A DNA stretch of 64,000 nt from Rhodocollybia butyracea (taxonomy: Eukaryota > Basidiomycota > Agaricomycetes > Agaricales > Omphalotaceae): contig JADNRY010000191.1 of the NCBI GenBank assembly GCA_015501585.1, positions 1 through 64,000 of the forward strand, read 5' to 3'. A program made the translations under genes and the position numbers. The notes below the pieces were generated by a model. It searched no databases, had not been told where the DNA came from, and was given only the letters and a program-made list of their open reading frames with translations. Of the stretch, positions 11,901-22,582 are shown piece by piece (the stretch's first letter is position 1; the number at the start of each line of letters is the position of its first letter).

Positions 11901-13775
11901 ACTGAGCACATACATCATTAGCGATTAGAATTCATGACGGGATAAATGACCAACGGAATGGGTGACAAGTATAATGCGGTTTTGAAGCTGGTGTTTCGAA
12001 GAGTGAAATGGTCCTGTGGGATCCCAAAATCCTGGATTTCCAGACTTGGGACAGTCGTACTGGAAGATGTCAATGCTTTTCGGCAGAAACAGGGTTTTTC
12101 AGCTCTTGGAGCCACTGAGAGCGTAACGTTCCTGGCATGATGATAAGATGAGGAAGTGCTGGTACATATTTTCGTGTCTTGAAGATAGGGAAAACTTTCT
12201 GCCCAAGTTGTAGCGAATAAGCGTAAGTGTATGGTGAAGAAAGGGGAGAATATCTTACGAAGTATCGGTGGCAGAGGTTTTTTAGCTTCCTGAAGCGCTA
12301 CGGCTTGGTTCAAAATCCAATAACGGCGATCGCCAGCGCTGTTTTTCCAAGGCCTACCTCGTCACATTCGAGAATTCCAGTACAGTGTCCCGGTGATGAA
12401 GTTGCGGTAAAAGTGTTACGAATAATGGAATGGACACCAGCGAGCTGGTGCCAATGAAGTTGCAGGGAGACGAGAGAGTCTGTTTGCTGAAGTGATGGGG
12501 TAAACAACGCAGGCTTATCCCATGGAGTGGAAACCAGCTATGTTACGAAAACGATTGAACTGGAGTGGCAGATTATCCTTCGAAAGCCCAATCTATGAGC
12601 GAGATCCACGACATTGAGATTTGCCTCGAATTCCATACCAAGATCTGCGACCTCAAGATCCAAAAGCTGAACGGAGAAGTCTCTACCGATGGGCTGACTG
12701 TTTTCATCGTCGTAGGTCCGAAAATATTGATCGTATACTTGGACAAGTTCTTCCAAGTCCTCCGGTGTGGCAAGACTTTTGAATTCCATCAGGTTAACGT
12801 TCACGTTGGCTTTTTCTATTACAGCAGTTAGGAGTGGAGTTGGTACTTATGTGTGATATCGCACCTTGCTGTTTATTCCGATTTGACGTTTGCAGGTCGC
12901 ACCGCTGCACCGATTGCGCTCATGATATCGTTCACCTGATCGAGCATCTTCTCTGCCTTTTCAAGGTTTTCTCGAGTAGAGTAGAGCTCCGCAATGTCTT
13001 TCCACTTTCCTACCGCACGAATGGTCGCCGTGATTTTGGTTTTCGTAGGTTTACCTTGGCTGAGGGCTAAGTAAAAGATTTAAAGAGTTGATTAGCATGC
13101 GATATGTTACATGGGAAACTAAGTATACACACCAAACAGCGCTTTTAGAGCTGCCTTTTCGATCTCGATGATTCTACCTTTGTCTCTGATGATGTGCCGC
13201 CTGATACGATCCCAAGAGCGTATGACAATGGCGTTCAAAGGCCTTCGCAATGCCAGCGGAAGTAAAAGTTGTGGATTTCTGTCATCGCCATAGGGCCTCA
13301 GGTCCAAACAGAGAGAGAGCGATACTTTCCAGAGCCGCGGGAAGATACATCTCGGCGGAGGGCCACTCTGCATCGATATTATCCTCGTTAAGTAGAATCG
13401 TAACAGGGTGAATACCAGCTTGGTTGAAGACACTGCACGATTGTCGCATGAACTTTCCATGACTCCCACCTCTTTGTAACATAGGTAGCCCACTTTTTAC
13501 GGCCTGGGAACTCGGAAGCCTTTGGAATTGACTGCGAACTTGATTTTCTTTTCTTGCTGTCGAGCCCGTTATATGCGGCAAAGTATGACGCGATATCCTC
13601 CACGTCGGTTCAGAGAGACCTTTCGGAAGTAGTGTATCGTCCGATGGAAAGAGGCCATGTTTCACCCCGGTAATGTCCTGCCAGACTGGCCATCCCCAGG
13701 GATGACCAGTGGTGAAGCGGAGGGATCAGTGAAGTAGAGTTTGATGAGAGCACTAGCTACGGTATGACTGGGCAT
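8994..13775 (-). CDS. SNF2-family helicase-like gene with multiple frame breaks (possible pseudogene)
   Basis: SNF2 ATPases use ATP to translocate on DNA and remodel chromatin. Visible motifs in order: Walker A DEVGLGKT (about 12363-12340), DEAH box (about 11759) followed by LALTATPLL (motif III), then the C-terminal helicase lobe with KILIYSEFPSM, VLIFSSVGSAGLNL (motif V, about 10640) and RAHRQPQ (motif VI, about 10510). The C-terminal tail is disordered and basic, with SSDDELLRPPP and an AT-hook-like NRGRPVTKK, ending at the TAA at 8994. Introns are clean in the last third. In the rest roughly ten single-base shifts interrupt an otherwise conserved reading, for example at G-runs near 13666 and 10515, a T-run near 12313 and an A-run near 10917. 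These are either decay or uncorrected homopolymer errors. The proposed start is the ATG at 13775. Confidence 0.75.
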
Positions 13776-14290
13776 GGCAGGGAAAGCGAGGTGTAAAGTT
13801 GGGGAGGAAAGGTGAGATGCGTATCATGGATGACTTGGTACATATATATATATCGCAATAATTTTTTTGAGAGTTGACTCGAAGCTGGATGCATGCAGAT
13901 TTCGAGTCATTGGGCTGATTACTGCGTGTAGCTGACGAATTCTAGCCTCGCATCGTTAGAGTAGTCGCTCCGCCACTTAGGTAATTGGATAGGTTTATTA
14001 AGGGAGGCATATGTCAGATAATGCAATTGCTCTTGTTCCTTTACCGCATGTTGTCTGGAGTGTCAAGAGTATCCCGGCTTCTCCTTTGCCTTCTTCTCTC
14101 CTCCTCAATCTTCTCCTGTCCATGCTTAATATGCAATGTTTGTTATTTTATTACCATAGTCGTACCTTGTTAGTTAGTGGTCTGCAATATAATATGGTGA
14201 TTTTTGAATGTAGCTTATGAATCTTGCTTGAATTAAAGTGTGCTTAGGACTACATTAGCTTCATTCAAGCAGACTTGTAGTACACTCATG
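13776..14290. other. intergenic region, no gene seen
   Basis: Contains a short (TA)n tract near 13840-13852 and AT-rich sequence. The small frames at 13985-14220 show no domain, splice structure or composition typical of neighbouring genes. Confidence 0.5.
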
Positions 14291-14700
14291 CACACTTAAG
14301 GTACACTTCTGATATGCTTTGGTGAACTTGATGTAATAGTACTACACAAAGTACTCCTAGGTGGGTTGAAGTTTACCTTCTTGATGACTTGAGTAGAGTT
14401 GGAGGTGACTTGAGCAAACTGGTATTGATTTAGCTCTGATTTGGGCATGCTTTCAGTCAACTGTAGCAAACTCCAACAACTTACACAGAGCTTGAGTGAA
14501 CTTGAAGTGGAGTTTATAAGACTTGAACAACACATTGGTGGCTATAGGTTGACTTCAAGATGACTTGAGTGTCTTCAGGGGTCCACTCAACCAAACCTGG
14601 TTAACTTGGTCATGACCTGAGCAGACTTGAGTGGACCTGGGGTCAACCTGAGTAAAGAAGACTTACAGACCTGGACTTTTGTGGCTTGAGCGTCCACTAA
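14290..14700. repeat. degenerate simple repeat (ACTTGAGTGGACTT-like)
   Basis: About 400 bp of imperfect repetition of motifs such as GACTTGAGTAGAGTTGGAGG, GACTTGAGCA, ACTTGAGTGGACCTGG and GACTTCAAGATGACTTGAG. There is no constant period. It abuts the truncated end of the condensin fragment and may mark its breakpoint. Confidence 0.55.
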
Positions 14701-15563
14701 GCTTATGTGCTTTCAAGCCGCTTATGGGGCTACAGCTAACATAGGTATGCTTGAGCCTGGGGGGTATTTTCCTGATGTTGCTGTCGCCGAAATCATCCTG
14801 GTCCATCATGCCCATACCTCCCCCGTAATTGTCACCACCTGTATCATCACCAGCAGGGGCATCGGCCATCGCCGCAAAGGCATCTATGCCATCATCGCCA
14901 TTGTCGTCTGCCATGGTGCTGTCTTGGAAGAAGGTAGTTTCATTGGTGGCCAAGGGGTCTTGGGCAAAACAGAAATCGGAGAGCTCCTGGGAAATGACTT
15001 TACTCTTAAGCACATCAAGGTCGGGAAAGAATTGAGCTGTAAGTAGAATGTTCAATGAAAACAATCATATAAAAGAAACAAGGTACAAACCACATAGTTG
15101 GGTCAGGTCAATTAAATCGTTGGGCTCCTCAAAATTCCCCTCTTCTTCTTCAGCCTTACTCATGGAATCACTTGCATCAAAGACGACACGTATAAAGTTC
15201 TGTCCTGGCCAACACCCAAATCAAGTGGTTCATGAGTAGGGCCTGAGCACTCCTCGTCAAAATCTGTGCGGTTTTTTTGGAAGAGAGGATTGATGCTAAT
15301 TTCTAAATCAGGTTTCTTATTCTTCAGTTGCGCGGTGTCGACAAGTTGAGTAGTGCGATGCGTAGCTCTCTTCTTTTTTCCTTGTTCAGTTCTCTATCAG
15401 GATCATCCGAGCCTGCATTGTCTTTGTCATTGTCGTTGATATTACCACAGATGCTAGGTTGGAGACAAGTTTGGCCGTTTTGCTGCCTACACTGTCGACG
15501 ACGGCTGGTCCAAATCTTGACACAACCGTCAAGCGTGCACAAAGCGCGTTGAAAGTTGATCAA
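14663..15563 (-). pseudogene. condensin complex subunit 2 (CAP-H/Barren/Brn1-like) fragment
   Basis: Kleisin subunit of condensin, which closes the SMC2-SMC4 ring for chromosome compaction. On the minus strand the reading LINFQRALCTLDGCVKIWTS matches the conserved N-terminal Barren block. Frame-shifted continuations read DSVGSKTAKLVSNLAS and RELNKEKRRE. A further exon reads LDVLKSKVISQELSDF, DPLATNETTFFQDSTMADD and an acidic Gly-rich block (DDTGGDNYGGGMGMM). The blocks fall in three frames with at least three shifts. Both ends are missing: no start exon is found upstream (AT-rich DNA), and the C-terminal half is replaced by degenerate repeat after 14700. An intact copy must exist elsewhere, because condensin is essential. 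This is a decayed duplicate or relocated fragment. Confidence 0.7.
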
Positions 15564-16005
15564 ATCTGATTCTCACATTTACAAGCTGGTCACTATGGTG
15601 TACCTCAGATCAAAAATTTTTTATTTTATTTATTTTTACAGCTGATTTATGTCCTTAGTGAATGTGACATATTTGGTTGCAAGTGAGTGATTGTCCACAC
15701 TTTTTCTCCTTTCTCTGATATAATTTTTTTGCTCCCTATCCAGAAATGACTATGATCCAGAAACAGCCTCATTCACAGACATTATAAGCAGATTGCAAAG
15801 AGCAAAACATCACTTGCATTTGGTGGACATGAGTTTCATGTTCATGATATGTCCTCTATTCGTCTTGTGATGGTTCCGGAGATATTGGCTAGATTGTGTC
15901 TTTGATTTCCCGAGAGATACATCTTTGGTTAGTATGAAGAGACTTGGCCGGATATCATCTCTAAAAGAGATTATTCAGAGGAGGTAGGGTTCGAAGGTCA
16001 ATCCA
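15564..16005. other. AT-rich region, no gene seen
   Basis: No supported frame, repeat or motif. It may include the lost 5' portion of the condensin fragment. Confidence 0.4.
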
Positions 16006-16700
16006 TTCAGTTTATTCACCAAAATTCAATGAATCATGAATTGGACCAGTCCATAAAATACCTAATCTGTATGAATCATGGACCTGCACTGATTCCACTG
16101 GTCACTGGTCCAATTCATCATGGTTCATGCAGTTTAAATCAGTGCAATTTAAACTGGTGCAGACCGGTTTAAACTGATTTAAACTGTACATGCATGATAT
16201 GTAATGAGTGAAACAACATAAGAAACTACTATAAAATTCAAGTATCTATGCTCCAGGCTGCTTTTACACTGCTCTGTTACCATTCAGAAATGCTTTTCCA
16301 GGTTTGGCAGTCATTGGTTGCCTGTTAAAACGACCATGGGTAGTGCATTGTATCAGGACTGGCTCTTGACTTGTTGCATGGCACTGTTCAATAGGTTATG
16401 AGTAGTCTTTCCAGGCCCAGTCTTGTATTAGGTCTTATTGTTTGAGACCATTAGAAAATATAAATTTTATGGATAAAGTTGGAGAAAATATACTCATTCA
16501 TCTAAATTATATTTGCTATGTGGTGTGCTGGTTTAGACTGGTTTAAACTGATTCTCTGCGGTTCACTTTTTTTCTGAGATTTTTTATGAACCATGAATTG
16601 GACCAGGTTTAAATCATGGACTGGTCCATCTATCATCAGTTCATTTTGCGGTTCAGTTCAGTGCAATTCATTAGTTTTATGCAGTTCATTGAATTGGACC
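16006..16700. mobile_element. MITE-like inverted-repeat element rich in AATTGGACC/GTTTAAAC motifs
   Basis: ATGAATTGGACCAGTCC near 16030 and a related ATGAATTGGACCAGG...GGACTGGTCC near 16592-16632 occur at opposite ends. TTTAAACTGGTGCAGACCGGTTTAAACTG (16150 region) and GGTTTAAACTGATT (16535 region) repeat inside. It is non-coding. Exact termini and a target duplication could not be fixed, so the limits are approximate. Confidence 0.45.
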
Positions 16701-16701
16701 T

Positions 16702-17180
16702 TTAAAACCCTAGGACTAGCAAGTTTCGAGATACTGCCCTGACAGGGAAAGGGGAACCAGAATCTAAGGGCGTGTACTCAATAAACTCAAACTCAGCTCC
16801 CAGATCATCTTCCTCCAGTAGGGCGTCTCTGTGGTCTTCAAGCCTGTTCAGCGGCCTTCTGGAAAACATAACTGGGAAGCAAATATTGGGGGTTTGCAAG
16901 ACAATGCATGATGGGAGTGTTGCCAACGTGCTGCCAAGGTGCAGTGGCTTCTACAAGCGTTGAAGCTGCGAGACCGACGTATCATTTGTGGGGGATAGGG
17001 TATGGGCTAGATTGTGCCTGTGAAAGGAATGGCTCTCAGAATAATGTATTGAAATACCAACAAAAAACTTACAGTAGCAGGAGCGTAGAGCAAGGCAACT
17101 TGCAAAAGGCGGGCGAAAATCTGTAAATTTGATCAGTATTTTGAAAAGAGGTAGAAACTTATCATCCCACAGCCGCAAGA
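16702..17180 (-). other. coding-like fragment of unknown gene
   Basis: On the minus strand a short exon reading IFARLLQVALLYAPAT ends at a GTAAGT donor (about 17070). After a plausible 55-nt intron a second open stretch follows, with an acidic segment (ALLEEDDLGAEFEFIEYTPL). Frame continuity is uncertain and no family is recognised. It could be the remnant of a gene interrupted by the adjacent inverted-repeat element. Confidence 0.35.
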
Positions 17181-18173
17181 CTCAAAAATAAAGGCTAAAT
17201 CAGCGGAAGCTAAGTCCTTATACATTGGAGCGTCCCCTGCACATCTCTCTTCATACTCGCGCGTCAATGGTACCCTTTCACACTCTCAGCATCTCTCCAC
17301 ATCCACATCCACATACCACTCCTTTTGTCGCTCCCTTGCCGGCCTCCGTGGTTCAAGTACGTTTGTATGATCTGGGTTCTTCGCAGCAAACAAAGATTCC
17401 ATGGCTGCAGAGTGTCCCATCATCACATTCTTCAAAGACTAAGGGCCACGCTCGGCAAGAGGATTGTTGTAACAACCATGGCATGTTCCAAGAGGATTTG
17501 CAGAGTGTACAGAAAATTTTGTAGATAAAGAAAACAACCAGAACTCACTACGAGGCTTGATGGAAAGGCTCACCTCCACAAATCCTCACATTGATAGACC
17601 CATGACCATAGAGTCATGACCCAACAGAATCAAGCGCTGACCCGAGTTGCAGTTGACAATACTCACTACGCCGCCGCGCCAAATAATAATGGCCGAAAAT
17701 TTATTGAAATTCTATTTGTAATTACTTGTCGTTTTCGGTGTGAATTCAATGTGAATTACTTGGGAAAAACTATCTTTTTCCTGCAAAAACTTAATTGAAG
17801 AAAGAGTCTGAATTTTGCTGGTAATCTATGTCTTTTTCCGGCAAGAAAAAGATAAGGAGATTGTTTATCTTTATCACTCATTATTCATTAAAAATTTTGC
17901 AACAAGAAACTTAATAAGAAAGGCTATCGGCTTGCACCAGCCAAGGTATTATCTGTAATCACACACAGTTGTGTGATGTGTCTGGAGTAGAGATAACTCT
18001 GTAAAGTTAGGTAGATAATGAGAGTGTTTTGCCTGGGCCTGGCCGGCGCTCCCACCGTATATGGAGATGGAGAGTATACTGAAAGCCCAAAATGAGCCAA
18101 AGCTCCATCTCAGAAAACTCGACATCAGGAGGTGGCTGAACCCCAAATAGAGTGAGGTGAATAGTCAAGATGG
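17181..18173. other. region without a convincing gene
   Basis: A frame at 17269 (MVPFHTLSISPHPHPH) ends near a GTACGT donor but has no recognisable continuation. The rest is AT-rich. A dyad ACACACAGTTGTGTGATGTGT lies at about 17960. Confidence 0.35.
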
Positions 18174-18189
18174 TTAAGCTGAGTCAGAT

Positions 18190-18660
18190 TCAATGAGGCC
18201 AACTAGTTGTATGCAAAGATAGGCATAAGGCATGAAGATGCTCAGAGGCATAGAGGATGCCCAAAGGCGTAAGGGTGCCCGGAGGCGTAATGGTGCACAG
18301 GGTGTAGGGGTGCCCAGAGCATAATTGGTGCCCAAAAGCGTAATTAGTGCCTGAAGACAAATGGTGCCCGAGGGCATAATGAGTGCCCGAGGGCGTAATG
18401 AGTGCCCGAGGGCGTAATGAGTGCCTGGAGGCATTATTGGTGCCGAAGGCGAGATAGTGCCCAGAGGCGTAGTTGGTGCCCGAAGGTGAAATAGTGCCCG
18501 AGGCGTAATGGGTGCCAAAGGCGTAATGGTGCCCGTAGGCGTAACTGGTGTCCATAAGCGTAATGGTGCCTGAGGGCATAAAGAAGGTGCCCAGATGCAT
18601 AGAGATGTCCAAAGGCATGAAAATCTACAAGGGTGTAAAGATCTAGAAGCACGGAGAGGC
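18190..18660 (-). repeat. 18-19-bp minisatellite (GGTGCCCGAAGGCGTAAT type)
   Basis: About 24 imperfect copies of a unit near GGTGCCC(G/A)(A/G)GGCGTAAT. This is the reverse complement of the array inside the reverse transcriptase intron at 23037-23345. It lies immediately downstream, on the minus strand, of a gag remnant, so it marks a second, deleted copy of the same retroelement. Confidence 0.9.
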
Positions 18661-18734
18661 CTGAAGGTATAAAGATGTAAAGGTGTCAGAGGTGTATCAT
18701 AGGGAAGAATGGAAATTTGCTTATGAGGATGAGA

Positions 18735-19629
18735 TTAAAAGATTAAGGAGTCAGCTGAGTTTGCAGAGGCTGTAGCAGCGTCCTGTGTCCTTTGGATATC
18801 CCTTGCTAAATCAGCTTTTAACCAGCTTCCATGGTATATTTTGATGTTGAAACTGAGCGACCTCAGCTGATGTTGCAGGCGGAGGTCATACTCAATAGGC
18901 TTCCAGTGACTATAAAGTTCTTTGGCATCCAGTTGGTTCAGAAAGAACATAAATGGCTAGAGGTCCACTGGGCTTGGATACTCTGCCCATGGCCTTCAGT
19001 ATGTTCAGCCTCAAAATTATAGAAATTCTGGGCAGCGTCTTGGAATTGGGAGAATGTCAGACCATCTGATTTACCAGTGTCTGCTGCGATTCCAAGTCTT
19101 TTGCATAGTTTTGCAATGTTTAGAACCGACTGAGATGATTTTCCCTTTGTCGTCAGGAATGTAGGTTTTTTTGGTCTTGATTTCGTTTTGGGATGCATAG
19201 ATAGTCTGGAGGTGAGGAAGGGTGAAGAGGCATAGGGAAGTGAGCTGCTGAGATTGGCTGTGCATATGAGGGTGTCTGGGAATTGGACCATAGGACAAGC
19301 TGTGGGGTCGTCAAGGATTTCAACAACATCTGCTGCAAGTTTCAGCCTTTTGGGGGCATGGTTATCCTTCTAGCTTCTGCATCCTCTTCTTCTTCTTTTC
19401 CTTTCAGCCAATTACGAGCCAAAGGCCCTAGAAAGTCTGCTAGGCTTTTGAGGAGGCCTTGGTCTTTCCTGATCCTTTGTAAGTCTGCTGAGGCTACAGT
19501 CATGAAAGAAGCTGTAGGTGAACCCAGTCTGGAGGTCTCTCCTACAGAATGGTCATATGTTTTAACATATCTGGCATTGTTTGCCGATTCAATAGAGAAG
19601 TTCTTCTTAATGGGCATTTCCGGCAACAT
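18735..19629 (-). pseudogene. gag-like ORF of a DIRS/Ngaro-type element, frame-broken copy
   Basis: Minus-strand copy of the structural protein found intact-like at 19.8-22.4 kb. It starts MLPEMPIKKNFSIESANNA and continues DLQRIRKDQGLLKSL and FLGPLARNWLKGKEEEE. After frame shifts near 19300-19340 it reads DTGKSDGLTFSQFQDAAQNF, ending with MFFLNQLDAKELYSHW and EYDLRLQHQL. The part encoding the zinc-binding tail and the start of the polymerase gene is missing; the sequence passes straight into the minisatellite. It has no insertion where the plus copy is interrupted, so it shows that site in the empty state. Confidence 0.75.
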
Positions 19630-19829
19630 TTTTTCTATGGCTGCAATAGCCGCTGGATTTGCGTGTGTTCTATGATCTCGGTCTGGTCATCGAGTGAGAG
19701 TGATCTAGGAAAGAAGGAATTTTGTTCCATTGTTTGAAGTAAACGCAAATACGAATACGAATGCGAGAGATGTGATGGCAGCCAGGAGCAAAGAAGATAG
19801 ATATGTATAAAAAAAGAACTTCTCTATTG

Positions 19830-22395
19830 AATCAGCGAACAATGCCAGATATGTTAAAACCTACGACTACTCAGTAGGCAAGACTTCTAGACCAGGCTCC
19901 CCTACAGCTTCTTTCATGACAGTAGCCTCAGAAGATTTACATAGGATCAGGAAAGACTCAAGTCTCCTCAAAAGCCTAACAGACTTCCTAGGACCTTGGG
20001 CCTGTAACTGGTTAAAAGGAAAAGAAAAAGAGGATGTTGAAGCTAGAAGGAACAATGGTGAAGACAATTGTGCATCGAAAAGGCCAAAACTTGTGGCAGA
20101 TGTAGTCAAAATTCCTGACAACCCCACAGCTCGCCCTACAGTCCAGTTCCCAGATGGCCTCATACGCACAGCCAACCTCAGCAGCTCACTCCCTCTATGT
20201 TTCTTCACCCTCGCTCACCTCCAGACAATCCATGCCTTCCAAAACAAATTAAAAACCACAAGAACCCATGTTCCGGTAATGTTACTGTGCAAGTGGGCCA
20301 ACAGTTGCATGATTGCAACCATTAATACTTGCACTTTTATTTATGCGAGGTCTCATTGAGTTGTCAAAGGTTAACCTCCTCTGAATTGTTATTGACTAGG
20401 CTTTTGTAGTCAAGACTCTATATTCTTGTTTCTCTGTCCCACACATGGGGTTATTGTGTTTTCTAGGTTTTACTTCTCAGAATCCTTAGAGAGAAGTGGC
20501 CAAGTGCCAACAATGGGACCAAGTGTCCAGAACAAAACAATAGGCCAAGCGCCTTTCAACAATGGGACCAAATGTCCAAAAACAATAAGACAACAATATG
20601 ACTTGTCACTCTAGAATTACAACCACCACACTGCCGAGCAGAACAGTCCTTTAAACTCTAGGTTCTGGCTTACTGTGCAAGCCACAGTCTCACCAATAAC
20701 TCAAGAGAGTGGCCTAGTTCACACACAGAGAGTGGTAATAGATAACTTCACTTCTCACAATAGAGTAAGCAAAGGCCAAATGTGTTTATTATACTGAGAA
20801 CCTAGGAAATGCCAACTTGAACCCAAGTCTAGGTATTTGGCTCACTGTGCATTTCACAACAGTTTCACCAAACCCTAGGAACTTTAAGCTTCCTTAGGCA
20901 GAACCCAGATGAACCATCTCAGTTGAGGAGAGAGCGAGAACCCTACTCTAACCTGGGGAAACACAACAAACTGTGTCCCCTTTTATACTACAAAGAAGTG
21001 GCTTATAAATAGGTACAGATATGTACAGTAAGCAATCAGTAAGCAAGGAGAGTGGATGAGTAAGACACATATAAGGATTAGTAAACAAAAGGGTATCTGA
21101 GTAATCAAAATAAAGGGCATCAGTCAGCACCTCGGGTATCATTGATTAATAAGTCTCTCTAATTTGTATGATTCATCAGAATATTACTGATTGAAATCAA
21201 CTCTAGGTTTTATGAACATAGTCTAGCAATTAGCCAAGTATGTTTCTGTTAACTTCACTTCTGCTTGTGAACTTTTATGGTTGAAGTTCCCTAAATATGC
21301 ATCAAGCAAGTCTAGCCTAGTATTAAACAGACACTAGTATCTCCTAGATTTTGTATTTCCTAGGTTTTGTCTGTTTGCATAGGACTTTGGCTGAGTACAA
21401 AGTGTGGCAAGTACAAATACCATCCACAATGCAACTCAATGGGTACAATAGACTGCCATTAGCTTTGGCTAACATTTGGGACTCACTATAGCCCTAGGTA
21501 TCCCTTTGTACACTCCAGATATGCTCAAACAGCAAGATCTAGATTATACAGACCTGGCCAGATAGCTGGCGTATCACCGGATGATGACGGAAAGCTTACC
21601 GCAGTTAGCACCTATGATGTTGCGAAACTATGCGAGAGGCTCGGTATCGCAGTCGACACAGGAAAAACGGATGGTTTAACATTCTCACAATTCCGTGACG
21701 CAGCCCAGAACTTCTACACCTTCAAAGCTGAACGCACCGAAGGCCATGCGCAGAGTACGCGTGCTCAGTGGACCTCTGATCATTTCATGTTCTTTCTGAA
21801 CCAACCCGATGCCGAAGAACTCTATAGATACTGGAAACCCATAGAGTATGACCTCCGCCTTCAGTACCAGTTGCAGGCTTGCAGCTTCAATGCCGAGTTA
21901 TATCGAGGAAAATGGCTGAAACCCGAATTGGCAAGGGACCTACAGGTTACACAAGACCTTGCTGTGTCCGCTGCAGCCTCTGCTAGCTCAGCTGCTAATG
22001 CAGCCGCTTTGTTACTGGTCTCCTCCTCGCACTCATCAAAAGCTCATTCCTCCAAGAAACCAGAAAGTCGCCATTCTGCGCCCTTTCCATCAGGCAACAA
22101 GGGTAAGAACCTCGGTTCTTGTTGTCTCGGATGCGGAAAACGAGGCCACAAAATCAGTGAGCACTCAGACGCCACCCATGGAAAAATCATTCATGCAGTC
22201 TTTGTCGGCTCACTCCTCTGCACACTGAACAAAGGCCATAAACCTTTCTGCTAAAGATTCAACATCCACCACGCTTGCGAAAAAGCCAGCTGCGATCAAG
22301 AACATGCATGTACCTTCTGTGGCTCCAAAAGCCACCACTCTTTCTCATGGACATGCAGACCAAAACCTTCTCAGCCTACCACTTCAGCTTGAGCT
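19830..22395 (+). pseudogene. gag-like protein gene of the DIRS/Ngaro-like element, interrupted
   Basis: The first part runs from KKNFSIESANNARYV to about 20275, including DLHRIRKDSSLLKSL and FLGPWACNWLKGKEKE. A 1.3-kb insertion follows. The frame resumes near 21580 with DDDGKLTAVSTYDVAKLCER, DTGKTDGLTFSQF and FFLNQPDAEELYRYW. An Ala-rich stretch (about 21960-22020) precedes a Cys/His region, CCLGCGKRGHKISEH. After a stop or shift at 22254 it continues with CDQEHACTFCGSKSHHSF, a zinc-knuckle typical of such gag proteins. The element protein would bind RNA during particle formation. The frame breaks and the insertion make it non-functional as it stands. Confidence 0.7.
20276..21579. mobile_element. 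1.3-kb non-coding insertion in the gag gene
   Basis: The minus-strand copy reads straight across this point, while the plus copy is interrupted after GTTCCG and resumes at GATGATGAC. CCG is present at both junctions, which could be a 3-bp target duplication. The ends CCGGTAATGTTAC and (reversed) CCGGTGATACGCC are weakly similar terminal repeats. The interior has no long frame. It starts GTAATG and an alternative end TTATACAG exists near 21551, so a very long intron is a less likely reading. Confidence 0.5.
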
Positions 22396-22582
22396 CTTGA
22401 CACCTCCTACCCTTGTTTATCGGGACTTCTCAGCTTCCTTGCATCATAGATCTCACTCCCCTAATACACCACAGAAATTTCTCGACATTTACAACAAAGT
22501 TATCACACCCTATAATGTCAACGCGTTTTAACACGCGCTCATCGAATGCAATCTTACAGAACAATATCCACTCCTAATTAGC

